From NCBI GenBank assembly GCA_947652605.1, contig OX393576.1:50320966-50384965 (forward strand): DNA of 64,000 nt. The letters are read 5' to 3'. Of this stretch, positions 35,330 to 45,077 are shown piece by piece. Position 1 is the first letter of the stretch. Each line of letters starts with the position of its first letter. Below the pieces are notes generated by a model. It was not told where the DNA came from, did not search any database, and was given only the letters and a program-made list of their open reading frames with translations. A program made the translations under genes and the position numbers. The DNA is from Elmis aenea. Taxonomy: Eukaryota; Arthropoda; Insecta; Coleoptera; Elmidae.

Positions 35330-36790
35330 CTTTCTTTCTCCTAAGTCGGCCATTTATTCTTGTGTATGGCGTTACCCACTTCCATATTTTTTTGGGCCAT
35401 CTGTCTTCACTCATTCTTTGTATACCATCTTAGTCGTTTGAGTTCTATTGACTCTGTAATGTCTACAACTACAATCATTTAATCTTCTTTGTTTCTATTC
35501 TTGTCTATTTTTGTATAGCCACAACATCGTCGCCAGTAGTCTGTCTCCATAGCATTGATTTTTGACTTCTCCGACTGACGTATTTCCCATAATTCTGATC
35601 CGTACGTACTGAAAATTTTGACTGGTTTGTAGAATTTAACTTTCCTATTTTTCGGTCCCATAATAAGCCAGTTGTCTAATGATAACTTTTCCTTGTCCTG
35701 TTTGGATTCTAATTTCCTGGTTGCTTTTTGCATTGTCCGTTAATTCAATACCCAGGTATTTGTACTTATTTACATTTGAAATCGTGTTAAAGTCGAGGTG
35801 CAAAAGTTGACTCAATCCACCTACAACGATGTATTTTTTTAAAGTGTATTTACTGTATTTGTTGTATTTATCGTTTAGTTTTTTAGCATATATTCGGTAT
35901 CGTTTTTATCTTAGGCGAATATTATTTAATCATCGGCAAAATTAAGTGTGATTATCCTATCATTTCCTATGGGAAACTCCATACTACAACATTGCTGTTT
36001 ACAATTAATTCTCGATGGCCCCGTTAAAGTATAATTTTAAAAGAGTGGATGTTATGCAGCATCTTTGTCTAAGCCCTGTTATTTTGATTTCACGTATTTG
36101 CCGTCCAGTTTTTATCGAGCTTTTAGGTTTAATTACTCCTTGGGTTTTTATAACTTGCCACCGTTTGTATAGGGAAACACTATCGTAAGTTTTAGCTAAG
36201 TCTATAAAGACTATCTGTGTTTCCTCATAATCTATTTTCAAGCACTTATTTAAGGCAGAAAACATTATCATTACAAGATTATTTTGCTCGAAGGCCGTTT
36301 TGTTATTTGAGATAGTGCATATTCCCTTAAATTTTCCATAAATTCTGTACAAGGAATTGGTTACACTCAATCCTCTATAACTTGTGCAGTTAGCACAATC
36401 TCCCTGTTTTTGCAAATCCACCAGGATCTGGTGCTCTGTTTCTTTTCATGTTTTTAACTGCGTATTTTACTTCTTTTGTGGCAATTTCGTCAGTATCTGT
36501 CAACGAATAATCAATCTGGTCACTGTGTTCGGAGCTACTATTTGTGTTTTTAAATTCTGGCCTATTTTCAGATAAAAGTTGTTAATTCTTTTAACGGAAT
36601 TACATGTAATCGACAATTTTTTTCAGTTCTTAATACTTTTAGAGTATTCCAGGCCTTCCTACACCTGGTTGATCCCAGGTTAGTGTCAACATAAGTACAT
36701 TAATTTGTTCTGCCACATTCCACTATTTCCTTTGTCACGGCTTTTTTAATTTCTTTATTAGTTTGAATATATAATTGCCTGTCATATGAT
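35330..36790 (-). pseudogene. Decayed non-LTR reverse transcriptase
   Basis: Minus-strand fragments follow the RT order: EIATKEVKYAVKNMKRNRAP, then GDCANCTSYRGLSVTNSLYR, AFEQNN, IVFIDLAKTYDSV, then IREIKITGLRQRCCITSTLL (equivalent to GLRQGC.LSP), LNFADD at about 35929-35946, NKYKYLGIELTD, and IFSTYGSELW near 35600. The order and wording parallel the intact ORF at 1-972, so it is probably an old copy of a related element. At least several frameshifts and stops; the RQRC replaces RQGC. Confidence 0.82.
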
Positions 36791-37219
36791 GTATATGATG
36801 ATAGATTACTGGTATAGTATAAAAATGTTTAGGTGTACTTTATTAAATATAAACTTGCATAAAATTTTGCAACACGTCATGATCATGCACATAACTGTGG
36901 CATATGATTTGCTTTTATGTTCTCAGTATACATTATTCTGAATAATAGTTAAATTCTGTGACATGGAAGAATTTAAAATTCATAGCCACACGAACTCAAG
37001 CTAAGTGTTACGTTTATAAAGCTTTATCCCTGAAGTACATATAACTTCTCAACTTTATTGTTTCAATTTAGATCGAAACAGAAAACGACATTAAAATATC
37101 TTCACATGTTAAACTCGCACGTTTTCGCTTTATTAGAGGCAACAAAAGGTATCGTAACAACATCACATTCTCTGTCACAATATAAATTAGATGTTTAATT
37201 TAGAGTAGTCACGCAGCGT
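36791..37219. other. Intergenic, nothing recognised
   Basis: No open frame or repeat arm recognised. Confidence 0.4.
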
Positions 37220-37220
37220 A

Positions 37221-38249
37221 CAGGGTGGTCCAAATTCGATGGGATTGCATGAGTATCTCGGTTAATATATAAGATAGAGAAACGGTTAAATTACCAAAAA
37301 TGTGCAGTTTTTTGAGACAAACTCAGAATTGTTTCAAAAATATTCCGGTTTTCGAGTTATTGAATAAATAGATTTTTTTTGTCATATTAATAATGTGTCA
37401 TATCTCCGTTATTGTTGTAAATATCGAAAATATTTATGAAGAATATTTTTAGATATTTTTATGTTTAATTTGATTGTACTAAAAAAAAATAATTTTACGC
37501 TCACCGTTAAAAAGTTATGACACAAACTTCTCTTTTTTTAAATGGGAGCGATAGATGGATATGACCTATTTAAATTTCTTATTTTTTTCTCTTTCCAAAT
37601 ATATGAGGGTTGATGTATTTATTTTTAATAATACGCAAGTTACGAAGGTTTTTTAGTTTTTTTTTTTTTAAGAAAATCATAGTAGGCTGTTAAAACAAAA
37701 AAAAAACAAGGTGTAAAACCTTATAAAACTCATGTGGTACAAGTTACCAAGGTTTTTACATTTGTTGTTGAGATAAACATCAAAAATTTTTCTAGGAAAA
37801 AATACTATTCGAAATCTATTTTTATTCCAAATTGCAGCTTTTTCATTTGCAAGTATTAAATAATAACGCCTATTAAAGGACTAAATGTCAAAGCTTTGAG
37901 GACCTCTTGCAGACACAGCGAGCGTGGTACAACATTTTCGTATTAAGATTTTCGACTTAGAATTTTACGAAGAACATCGCCCCGTGTAGAGTGGTCGCAG
38001 CGAGAAGTGGACTGTGACGCAGAAACCAAAACAGGTCCAAAGCGTTTATTACTGCACCACCTAAAAACATCGGCCTGTCTCAGCAACGTGGTAATAACCT
38101 GTAAATCACAGTAGTCAAATTAAGTCCACTAAAAGTCAACGTTTTTAGAAAAGTCTAAATATCAATCGCGATCCCCTCTCTTTGCGCATCTCGCGGTCCA
38201 CTTTTGGGTGCGATCACTCTAGCCCTTCCGCCAATTTTTACACACCCTG
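37221..38249. repeat. CAGGGTG-ended element, not palindromic
   Basis: It begins CAGGGTGGTCCAAATTCGAT after TA and ends TTTTTACACACCCTG before TA. Unlike its relatives the two halves are not inverse copies; the right ~330 bp is GC-richer with GTCCACTTTTGGGTGCGATC. It may be a chimera of two element ends. A diverged left-arm copy lies at 7706-8075. Confidence 0.6.
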
Positions 38250-38251
38250 TA

Positions 38252-38757
38252 TACAAAATAAAATTATTATTACAAATAATTACTACGTCAACTAAACTAA
38301 CATTCATAATTAACTTTCAGAAGCTTTAATTGCAGCCAGTCCAGATCAGTTGGTAGAGTCTGTGGCTTTAGTTCAATTTCATTTTCTGCACCGAAGTCAA
38401 TCAAGTCTTAAAACACACGTTTGTAATTTTCTTCGCCCATGCTGTTCATCAACACATAAACTAGAGGTAGACATCGGCAATTTTCAGAACCATCGAGTGC
38501 ATACTATATACAAAATAAAAAGATTATTATTAATAATTACTACGTCAACTAAACTAACTTTCATAATTAATTTTCAGAAGCTTTACTTGCAGCCAGTTCC
38601 AGATCAGTTAGTATGGTCTGTGGCTAGTTCAATTTCATTTTCTGCACCGAAGTCAATCAAGTCTTGAAACACACGTTTGTAATTTTCTTCGCCCTTGCTG
38701 TTCAGCAAACACATAAACTAGGGGTAGATATCTCCAATTTTCAGAACCAAAGAGTGC
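38252..38757. repeat. Tandem duplication, two ~250-bp units
   Basis: The block beginning TACAAAATAAAA (38252) and running through ACTACGTCAACTAAACTAAC, TTTTCTGCACCGAAGTCAAT and ATTTTCAGAACCA ends with GAGTGCAT, and is repeated from about 38510 with some substitutions and small indels. No coding function recognised. Confidence 0.82.
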
Positions 38758-38969
38758 ATGTATAGTATAAAGCTGATAAAAAGTAGTGGGTGCAGTTGAT
38801 TATAGGTAGTAATCCAAACATTAATCTTTTTTCTAAAATTACAGTTGTAAACTGTTTAAGGAAGAAAACATTAAAATATGTTTTCGTAATAAATATTTTA
38901 TTTATTATTTCGAAAATTATCAAATTCGTTTTAGTTTTCCGAGTTGATGGGCCGTAGGAAAGTTAAAAT

Positions 38970-39088
38970 GTCGGGAAGTTGGATTTCGGGAAGTTTGTCT
39001 GTCAGGAAGTTGTTTCGAGAAGTTTGACTATCGGGAAGTTATCCTTCGGGAAGTTGACCGTCGGAAAGCTGGCTATCGGGAATTTGTT
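38970..39088. repeat. Minisatellite-like array, about eight 15-16 bp units
   Basis: The core TCGGGAAGTT or close variants recurs eight times at 14-16 bp spacing with variable linkers. Confidence 0.75.
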
Positions 39089-39094
39089 CGGCAC

Positions 39095-39430
39095 CCGAGC
39101 TCACTATCTTTAGGACCACTTTTGTGAATAGGCACTATTTTTGCAGTTTTGCGGACACTTGGGAATACACTCGATGTTAAGATTTGATTCATTAAGTTCA
39201 TTAAGTTAGGCGATACTGTTTTAATATCTGTAACAGATATTCCATGAGGACCACAAGCAGCATTAAGTTTTATAACGTTTCTTCGACAGGCCCTGTATAC
39301 ACTAATTTTACACAATAAGCTTCATCGGATGAACATTTGACATTTACATCTTTCATTTCATTTTCAACTTCTTCTGAAACGTTCGTACCAATATCTACGA
39401 AGTATTGATTAAATTTTACTGTTACTTATA
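39095..39430 (-). pseudogene. Non-LTR reverse transcriptase N-terminal fragment
   Basis: The minus strand reads FNQYFVDIGTNVSEEVENEM, then a frame containing AACGPHGISVTDIKTVSPNL, MNQILTSSVFPSVRKTAKI and VPIHKSGPKD. This is the beginning of a jockey-type RT domain (usual 'pDGis...lk...p......N.sl..g.fP...K.a.v.Pi.K.G'). It stops right at the minisatellite; RT core and endonuclease are missing. Confidence 0.75.
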
Positions 39431-39526
39431 GCTTCTAAATTTTTGGAGATTTGTTTTGGTTTTTTTATAGATATTATATTTGGTTTTTTATAATAGCATT
39501 ATTAATTAATTTATTAATAATCTTAA

Positions 39527-39675
39527 CCTTTTCGGTGCGCAATGCTTTTAGTTTTTCTGTGCCTGCAGTGCGCCTAACTTTCAAATGCGGTAACGTTCGG
39601 ACGAGTTAACTCGTCTCGAGCACCTTGCGCCGCGTAAAATTTTGGCGAGTATACTCGTCCAGAGCACTGAAAAAG
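39527..39675. mobile_element. piggyBac-like MITE, 149 bp, exact TTAA flanks
   Basis: TTAA (39523-39526), CCTTTTCGGTGCGC ... GAGCACTGAAAAAG, TTAA (39676-39679). TIRs CCTTTTCGGTGC and CTTTTTCAGTGC are alike. The interior contains ACGAGTTAACTCGTC and GAGTATACTCGTC small palindromes. Confidence 0.7.
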
Positions 39676-40464
39676 TTAATAGCAATGATTGGAAAACTCG
39701 CTTAGAAACTACGCGGGTTTTTCCGATAGTTGCACGGGCATATTGAACCATCTGCATAAGTTTTTCTCATGTGCCAGAAAATTGGTGTTATTGTCTCAAA
39801 GCAACAATAAATAACGTTGATTTTCATCGCTCTAAACTTGTGCAATATGGAAGTTAAAAGGATCATCTTCGATTAACATTACGTTGTTCGTTGTCCACAA
39901 TAGCACAAGGTGGTCTATTTTCGATGCCCATACAGGGTATCTCGGTTATTATCACAGGGTAGATAAAAATCATGATTTTTTTTAAAAAATCAAAAAAATC
40001 GATTTATTTGATTTAAATCAGATTTTTTTGATTTAAATCAGATTTTTTTTAAATTAAATCAAATGTTCATATTTGCATGCTATTTCTGTTTTGTGCTAAT
40101 ATATTTAATAACCAATATATTTAATTCATTGGAGAATTTTTGTTAAAATAAAACATTAAATATAATGAATAAAAATTTCGAAAAAAATCAGTGCTAAATA
40201 GTGATGTTATATGTAATTAAGTCTTTGTCTTAACAAGCAATAAACAGTATGATTATATTTATATTTCAAAGTGTAGTATATGATCTACAAAACCATGCTT
40301 GCTATTCATCATCAACTATATGTGACCTGTGATCGAATTCTATGCCTGAAAATACTTGTCTAAACATGCAAATGCAGTTTTGTATGTAAGGGTATCCCAG
40401 ATTCTGTTATTCAGTTCATTTTAGTTAGCAAACGTGTACACATCACATAAATAAACGCAACATA

Positions 40465-42246
40465 ATGTCAGGAAGGAAAAGGGATAGTGTTTGGCAACAT
40501 TTTATAGAAAAATCAAACAAATTGAAAGGGAAAGCTGGGAGCAGAGCAGTTTGTAAATATTGCAAAGAAGAAATACAAGGTCTGGTACAAAGATTAAAAG
40601 CACACCGTGAAAAATGTCAGAAGAAACAAATGCATATGAATGAAGTTACTGAATGTAATACAGAAGATACTGACACAGATTCTAATCCTACCACCATAGA
40701 AACAAGTCAACCGAAAGAGTTTTTTGATCCACAACCTAGTACGTCTAGAATGGATACAAATACAAATATAAGCTCACCACCTGCTAAAAAAAAAAAAGAA
40801 ATGACTGAAAATTTATTAATGAAATCATTTGTAGTGCGTACTTCTAACGAGTTAAAGAAAAATCTTGATAGACAAATCGCAAAAGCTATTTATGCGACAA
40901 ATAGTAGTTTCAGATGTATCGAACAACCAGAAGTGATAAAAGCAATCGAAATGTTACGGCCAGGTTATTCACCACCTTCTAGGTTCGCTGTATCTTCAAC
41001 ATTATTAAATGAAGTGTACATGGAAGAAAAAGAAAAATGTCTTGCAAAATTAACAAATAGTTCGGTTTGCCTTTCCTTAGATGGTTGGTCAAATGTGCAT
41101 AACGAACCGATAATTTGCGCTACTGTAACAACAGATTATGGATCAACCTTCCTCCTTGAAAGTATAGATACATCAAGACATGCACATACAGCCGATTATT
41201 TAACAAGTATAGCAATCAGTTTAATAAATAAGTGCAAAACTCAATATAATTGTGCAGTTTCAAGTTTCGTTACAGATAATGCAGCTAATATGAGCAAAAT
41301 GAGAGAAAACATTAAAAATGAAGTAACCGATGTAAATGTGATAACCTATGGATGTTCAGCACACATTCTAAATTTACTTTCCAAGGACTTGCAGATACGC
41401 GATATTAAAGAAAATGTTGTGCATGTTGTTAAGTATTTCCTTAATAATCATTTGGCAAGTGCTAAATATAAAGCTGCCGGAGGTAAGGCGTTAATATTGC
41501 CTCAAGACGTAAGATGGAATACTCTTGCAGATTGCTTGGAAATATTTACACAAGAATGGCAGAAATTGTTACAAATTTGTGAAGAGAACAAAGACCAAAT
41601 TGATTCTTTAATATTCCAAAAGGTGTCTAACATTAAACTGAAACGATCGGCAGAAGATTTTTTAAAAATAATAAAACCAATTTCCGTAACTTTAGACAAA
41701 TTACAAAGAACAGATGCATTTTTAGCTGATGCTGTAGAAGCATGGAAAGAACTTGAGGCTGTTTTTGATGATACTATTACATTAAATATTAAACAAATGG
41801 CTGCATTTCAAAAACGATATGCTCAAGCTTTGACACCGTACCATTTTTTGGCTTATTTATTAGACCCTAGAAAAACAAAATTTCCTTTAAAATATAATGA
41901 AAAAGACGCAGCTTTAAAAGTAGCAGCAGAAAGTTACCCACACAGTGGTTTATTACCCATAATAATAAAATTTGAAGCTAAATCTGATCCATTTAAATCT
42001 GTTATGTTTAGTGAGGAAATTATTAATAATGTTACTCCAATACAATCACAAAAAGATGTTTCCGATATTAATAAAGTGTTGCCAATATTAACACAACTCA
42101 TGTGCAGTGTAACTTCTTCGGCCTCAGTTGAAAGAATTTTTTCAACATTTGGATTGGTCCATTCGACAATAAGAAATAAACTGGGAACTGAAAAGGCTGC
42201 AAAACTGGTATTTTTATTCCAACATTACAATACCAAAAATTTATAA
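40465..42246 (+). CDS. hAT transposase with BED zinc finger, 593 aa, intact
   Basis: A single uninterrupted ORF starts MSGRKRDSVWQHF. Residues 1-55 form a BED-type zinc finger (W10, F13, C30, C33, H47, C51) for binding the element ends. A low-complexity linker with a basic KKKKE stretch (about 108-112) may be a nuclear signal. Residues about 165-280 are the DUF659-like start of the RNase H core, with Asp206 in LSLDGWSN and Asp271 in FVTDNAAN; CSAH (C297, H300) follows. The C-terminal hAT dimerisation region contains SSASVERIFSTF, where Glu556 is the likely third catalytic residue, and IRNKLGTEKAAKLV. Order and length fit active hAT proteins (about 550-700 aa). It would cut and paste its own element. 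No stop or frameshift, so the copy may be young. Catalytic assignments are by family analogy. Confidence 0.93.
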   Translation: MSGRKRDSVWQHFIEKSNKLKGKAGSRAVCKYCKEEIQGLVQRLKAHREKCQKKQMHMNEVTECNTEDTDTDSNPTTIETSQPKEFFDPQPSTSRMDTNTNISSPPAKKKKEMTENLLMKSFVVRTSNELKKNLDRQIAKAIYATNSSFRCIEQPEVIKAIEMLRPGYSPPSRFAVSSTLLNEVYMEEKEKCLAKLTNSSVCLSLDGWSNVHNEPIICATVTTDYGSTFLLESIDTSRHAHTADYLTSIAISLINKCKTQYNCAVSSFVTDNAANMSKMRENIKNEVTDVNVITYGCSAHILNLLSKDLQIRDIKENVVHVVKYFLNNHLASAKYKAAGGKALILPQDVRWNTLADCLEIFTQEWQKLLQICEENKDQIDSLIFQKVSNIKLKRSAEDFLKIIKPISVTLDKLQRTDAFLADAVEAWKELEAVFDDTITLNIKQMAAFQKRYAQALTPYHFLAYLLDPRKTKFPLKYNEKDAALKVAAESYPHSGLLPIIIKFEAKSDPFKSVMFSEEIINNVTPIQSQKDVSDINKVLPILTQLMCSVTSSASVERIFSTFGLVHSTIRNKLGTEKAAKLVFLFQHYNTKNL

Positions 42247-42401
42247 ATGTATATTATTATATATTATTTTAAATGAATTACGTTTCGTTACGTTACGTAT
42301 AAGTATGTATTTAATACGTATATACATATAAGAACTGTTGTTTTTTTTTAAATACTTATATACATAAATACCATATACCTAATGTTTTTTTTATTTGAGA
42401 A

Positions 42402-42407
42402 AATAAA
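42402..42407 (+). promoter_or_regulatory. Candidate polyadenylation signal of the hAT transposase
   Basis: AATAAA lies about 155 bp downstream of the stop, before the right subterminal repeats. No comparable promoter element could be fixed upstream. Confidence 0.45.
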
Positions 42408-43378
42408 ATTTTGTTTTGTTATAAATGTTTTATTACCTACTCATATAATAAGTGATTTAAATTGATGTTTTTTTTCACTTGATTTAAATCGTGATTTAAA
42501 TCAATGATTTTAAAAAAAAAAATCACTTGATTTAAATCTGCTCAACCCTGGAAAAAACTAAGTACGTAGTCTCGATTTCTTTTTTCGAAAGAAATTCATT
42601 GCCGTAAACAGATTTTTGATAAATTTTTTAATTTTCGAAATATAGCCAACACCATTCTTGGCACTTTTCAAAAATGTTAAATATCTCGCTTAAACAAAGA
42701 GATAAAAAAAACTGTAAAGACATTTTTGGCATGGTTTTTTGCCCTTAATAAGAAAGCTATGTTCAATTTTGTTTTACTCTTACGAATATCGATATATTAC
42801 ACCTAATTTTCTTCCTTGAAATAGCAACCATAAGCGAATTATATATTTTTAAAAAGCGCAAAAAATAATCTTTCGATTCATGTCAAAGCCAACTATAGTT
42901 GCCATTTAAAATGAGAAAGTTAGGTGTAATATATCGATATTTGTATGAGTAAAAAAAATTTAACATCGCTGTCTTATTAAGGACAAAAAACCATGCCAAA
43001 AATGTCTTTAAAGTTTTTTTTATCTCTTTGTTTAAGCGAGATATTTAACATTTATGAAAAGTGCCAAGGTAAGTGTTGGCTATATTTCCAGTATTAAAAA
43101 AGATGTCAAAAAAGTTAAATATCTCGCTTAAACGAAATGATGAAGAAAAACTGTAATAACATTTTTGGCATGGTTTTTTGTCCTTAATAAGATAGCGATG
43201 TTCAATTTTTTTTTTACTCATACGAATATCGATATATTACATTTAAATAGCAACCATAAGCAAATTATATATTTTTAAAAAGCGCAAAAAATTATCTTTC
43301 GATTTATGACAAAGTCAACTATGTTTGCCATTTAAAATAAGAAAGTTAGGTGTAATATATCAGTATTCGTATGAGTTT

Positions 43379-43660
43379 AGACTCATATAACCTTTTACAT
43401 TTCTTAAAGTCAATTTTAATAGAAATCCAAAAATGTAAAAATATACAGGGTGTTCTTTTTAAAATTCCAAAGTTTGAGTCCGTTTCCGGTTGAACCGGAA
43501 GTCGTATTGCAACCTTAATATTTTTATCGAATCCGAAAAATACCAAAACGTTCAGATACAAAATTTCATTGTTATATCTGCAATAATATTCCAGATATTT
43601 GTCTAATTCCACACTTTTGCGCATCCCTGTATACGTAGTTCTGTTGAAACTCCTACAGTG
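43379..43660. repeat. Fragment of a CAGGGTG element (22064 family)
   Basis: TTTAGACTCATATAACC, ATAGAAATCCAAAAATGTAA and ATATACAGGGTGTTC parallel 24030-24115 in the same order. It then continues into a sequence ending GCGCATCCCTGTATA. The 111-codon frame on the minus strand here is repeat-derived. Confidence 0.5.
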
Positions 43661-45069
43661 CAGAATGTGCAAATAATGCAATGTTTACTTTTCAACTATC
43701 GTTTCGAGTGAACATGAAAACGATATTTTCCCTGATAGAAAGTAGTTTGTCAAAGTTGAAAAACAGAAGTGTAACACAAGTCCTTTAAACGTTATGTATA
43801 TTGTCAAATTAACCTTGTCTGAACTGTGTCAAGAGCACGAAATGCAAATTTTATTATATAAAAGAGGTGTATATTTAGTTTAACTTAAGTTGAATGCAGT
43901 GCGAATTAGCAAACATATTTGTTAGGACCTAGTTTTCTCTCCACTCCTTTCTTAGATTATGTTGCTTCACGGCGCAGATATTTTTGTTCGGTATTTAATG
44001 ACAACTAAACAAATCTCAAAGTTTAAGTAAACGTTATGTTAATTAAAAAAACATCTATTTTCTCTGTGAACATAATCGCTTTTTAAAGTATGTCTAGACC
44101 AGTTTCAAGACTCTTAACTCTTAGTCAATAGATTGTAGATTTATCATTTTTTAACAAATTAGTAGTACTTTTAAGATTACATTTTATTCATTAATATTTT
44201 AAGCTGTACGCAAATAATAATAATTATTATTATATATGTACCCTCAGTACCTACACTTATACTTTTGTTTTATTCTTTCAAATTACTTTATAATTAATGA
44301 ACGTTTTTCAAAACTATGTTTAAACTTGTGCTCTAATCATAAAAAAGTGTTATCCTTGAAAACGGGTTATATATTTTAAAATTAGGGTCATTATAATAAT
44401 TAAATGCTAAGGAATTTGATATATTCTAAAGCTAATTAAAATTATCCTATTTAGTTAATAAGTTTCATAATTATCCACCATGTGAGGTCTATTAATGATG
44501 GAGTATAAAGTGATATTGTTTTCAACTAACGTGAGGAAAACTACCAAATTTGCACGATAGTATGTTGTAATTTTATATTCAATAATTTAAGGCTTTGATA
44601 AACTTCGACAGCTATTTAAATTTTCTCACAATTGGATAGCTTTTATATTATTATATTTGATCGTTATTTTTAATTTCATAAAATCTAGGTATGTCTTAAT
44701 TATGTGGTTATTAAAAAAAAATGGTTTAATATCATTGTATAGGGCATTTTTATAACTACCTTTAAATATAGAATTTTAAAATGATGCCATTAGAAATAAA
44801 CAAAGTTGAAGCTGGTCAAAATGGATTAAACATTCGAAATAAAACTTATTTATGTTAGCATTAAGGACAAAAAAATTGCAATAACAATTCTTTTTAAATA
44901 TTAACATAAATAATAGAAAATTGGCAAACGATTGAGAATTTATTTAGCTAGTTGTTTTTCTGTTTTAACTAAATTAACGAGGTTGTGACTTTTTTCATAT
45001 TCTTATTCACAACTAAATTATGAACTTTGCCATATTTTGTTCGACCTCGTAGCTTATAAAATAAACGAC
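43661..45069. other. Intergenic, nothing recognised
   Basis: AT-rich sequence without supported features. Confidence 0.4.
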
Positions 45070-45077
45070 ATATTCAT

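Larger units (their letters stand above)
39955..42550 (+). mobile_element. hAT superfamily DNA transposon, apparently complete
   Basis: The element starts CAGGGTAGATAAAAATCATG and ends CTGCTCAACCCTG, giving imperfect TIRs CAGGGT(A/T)GA. Both subterminal regions carry several GATTTAAATC(A) motifs (39995-40060 and 42455-42540), expected transposase-binding repeats. It contains one intact transposase gene. It sits inside a foldback. The expected 8-bp duplication is absent: left flank TATTATCA, right flank GAAAAAAC, and six bases of the expected uninterrupted target are missing. Confidence 0.85.
39904..43378. repeat. Foldback relative of 19307-20499, interrupted by a hAT element
   Basis: GGTGGTCTATTTTCGATGCC and TATCTCGGTTATTATCA end at 39954; the sequence resumes at 42551 with GAAAAAACTAAGTACGTAGT, exactly as in 19364 onwards. 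The rest contains the same direct and inverse AATATCTCGCTTAAAC blocks. The far right end is lost at about 43378, where a piece of the 22064-type family follows. Confidence 0.8.

Noticed and set aside
43346..43681. 111-codon ORF on the minus strand
   Set aside because: It lies across the junction of two CAGGGTG-type repeat fragments and has no recognised domain.
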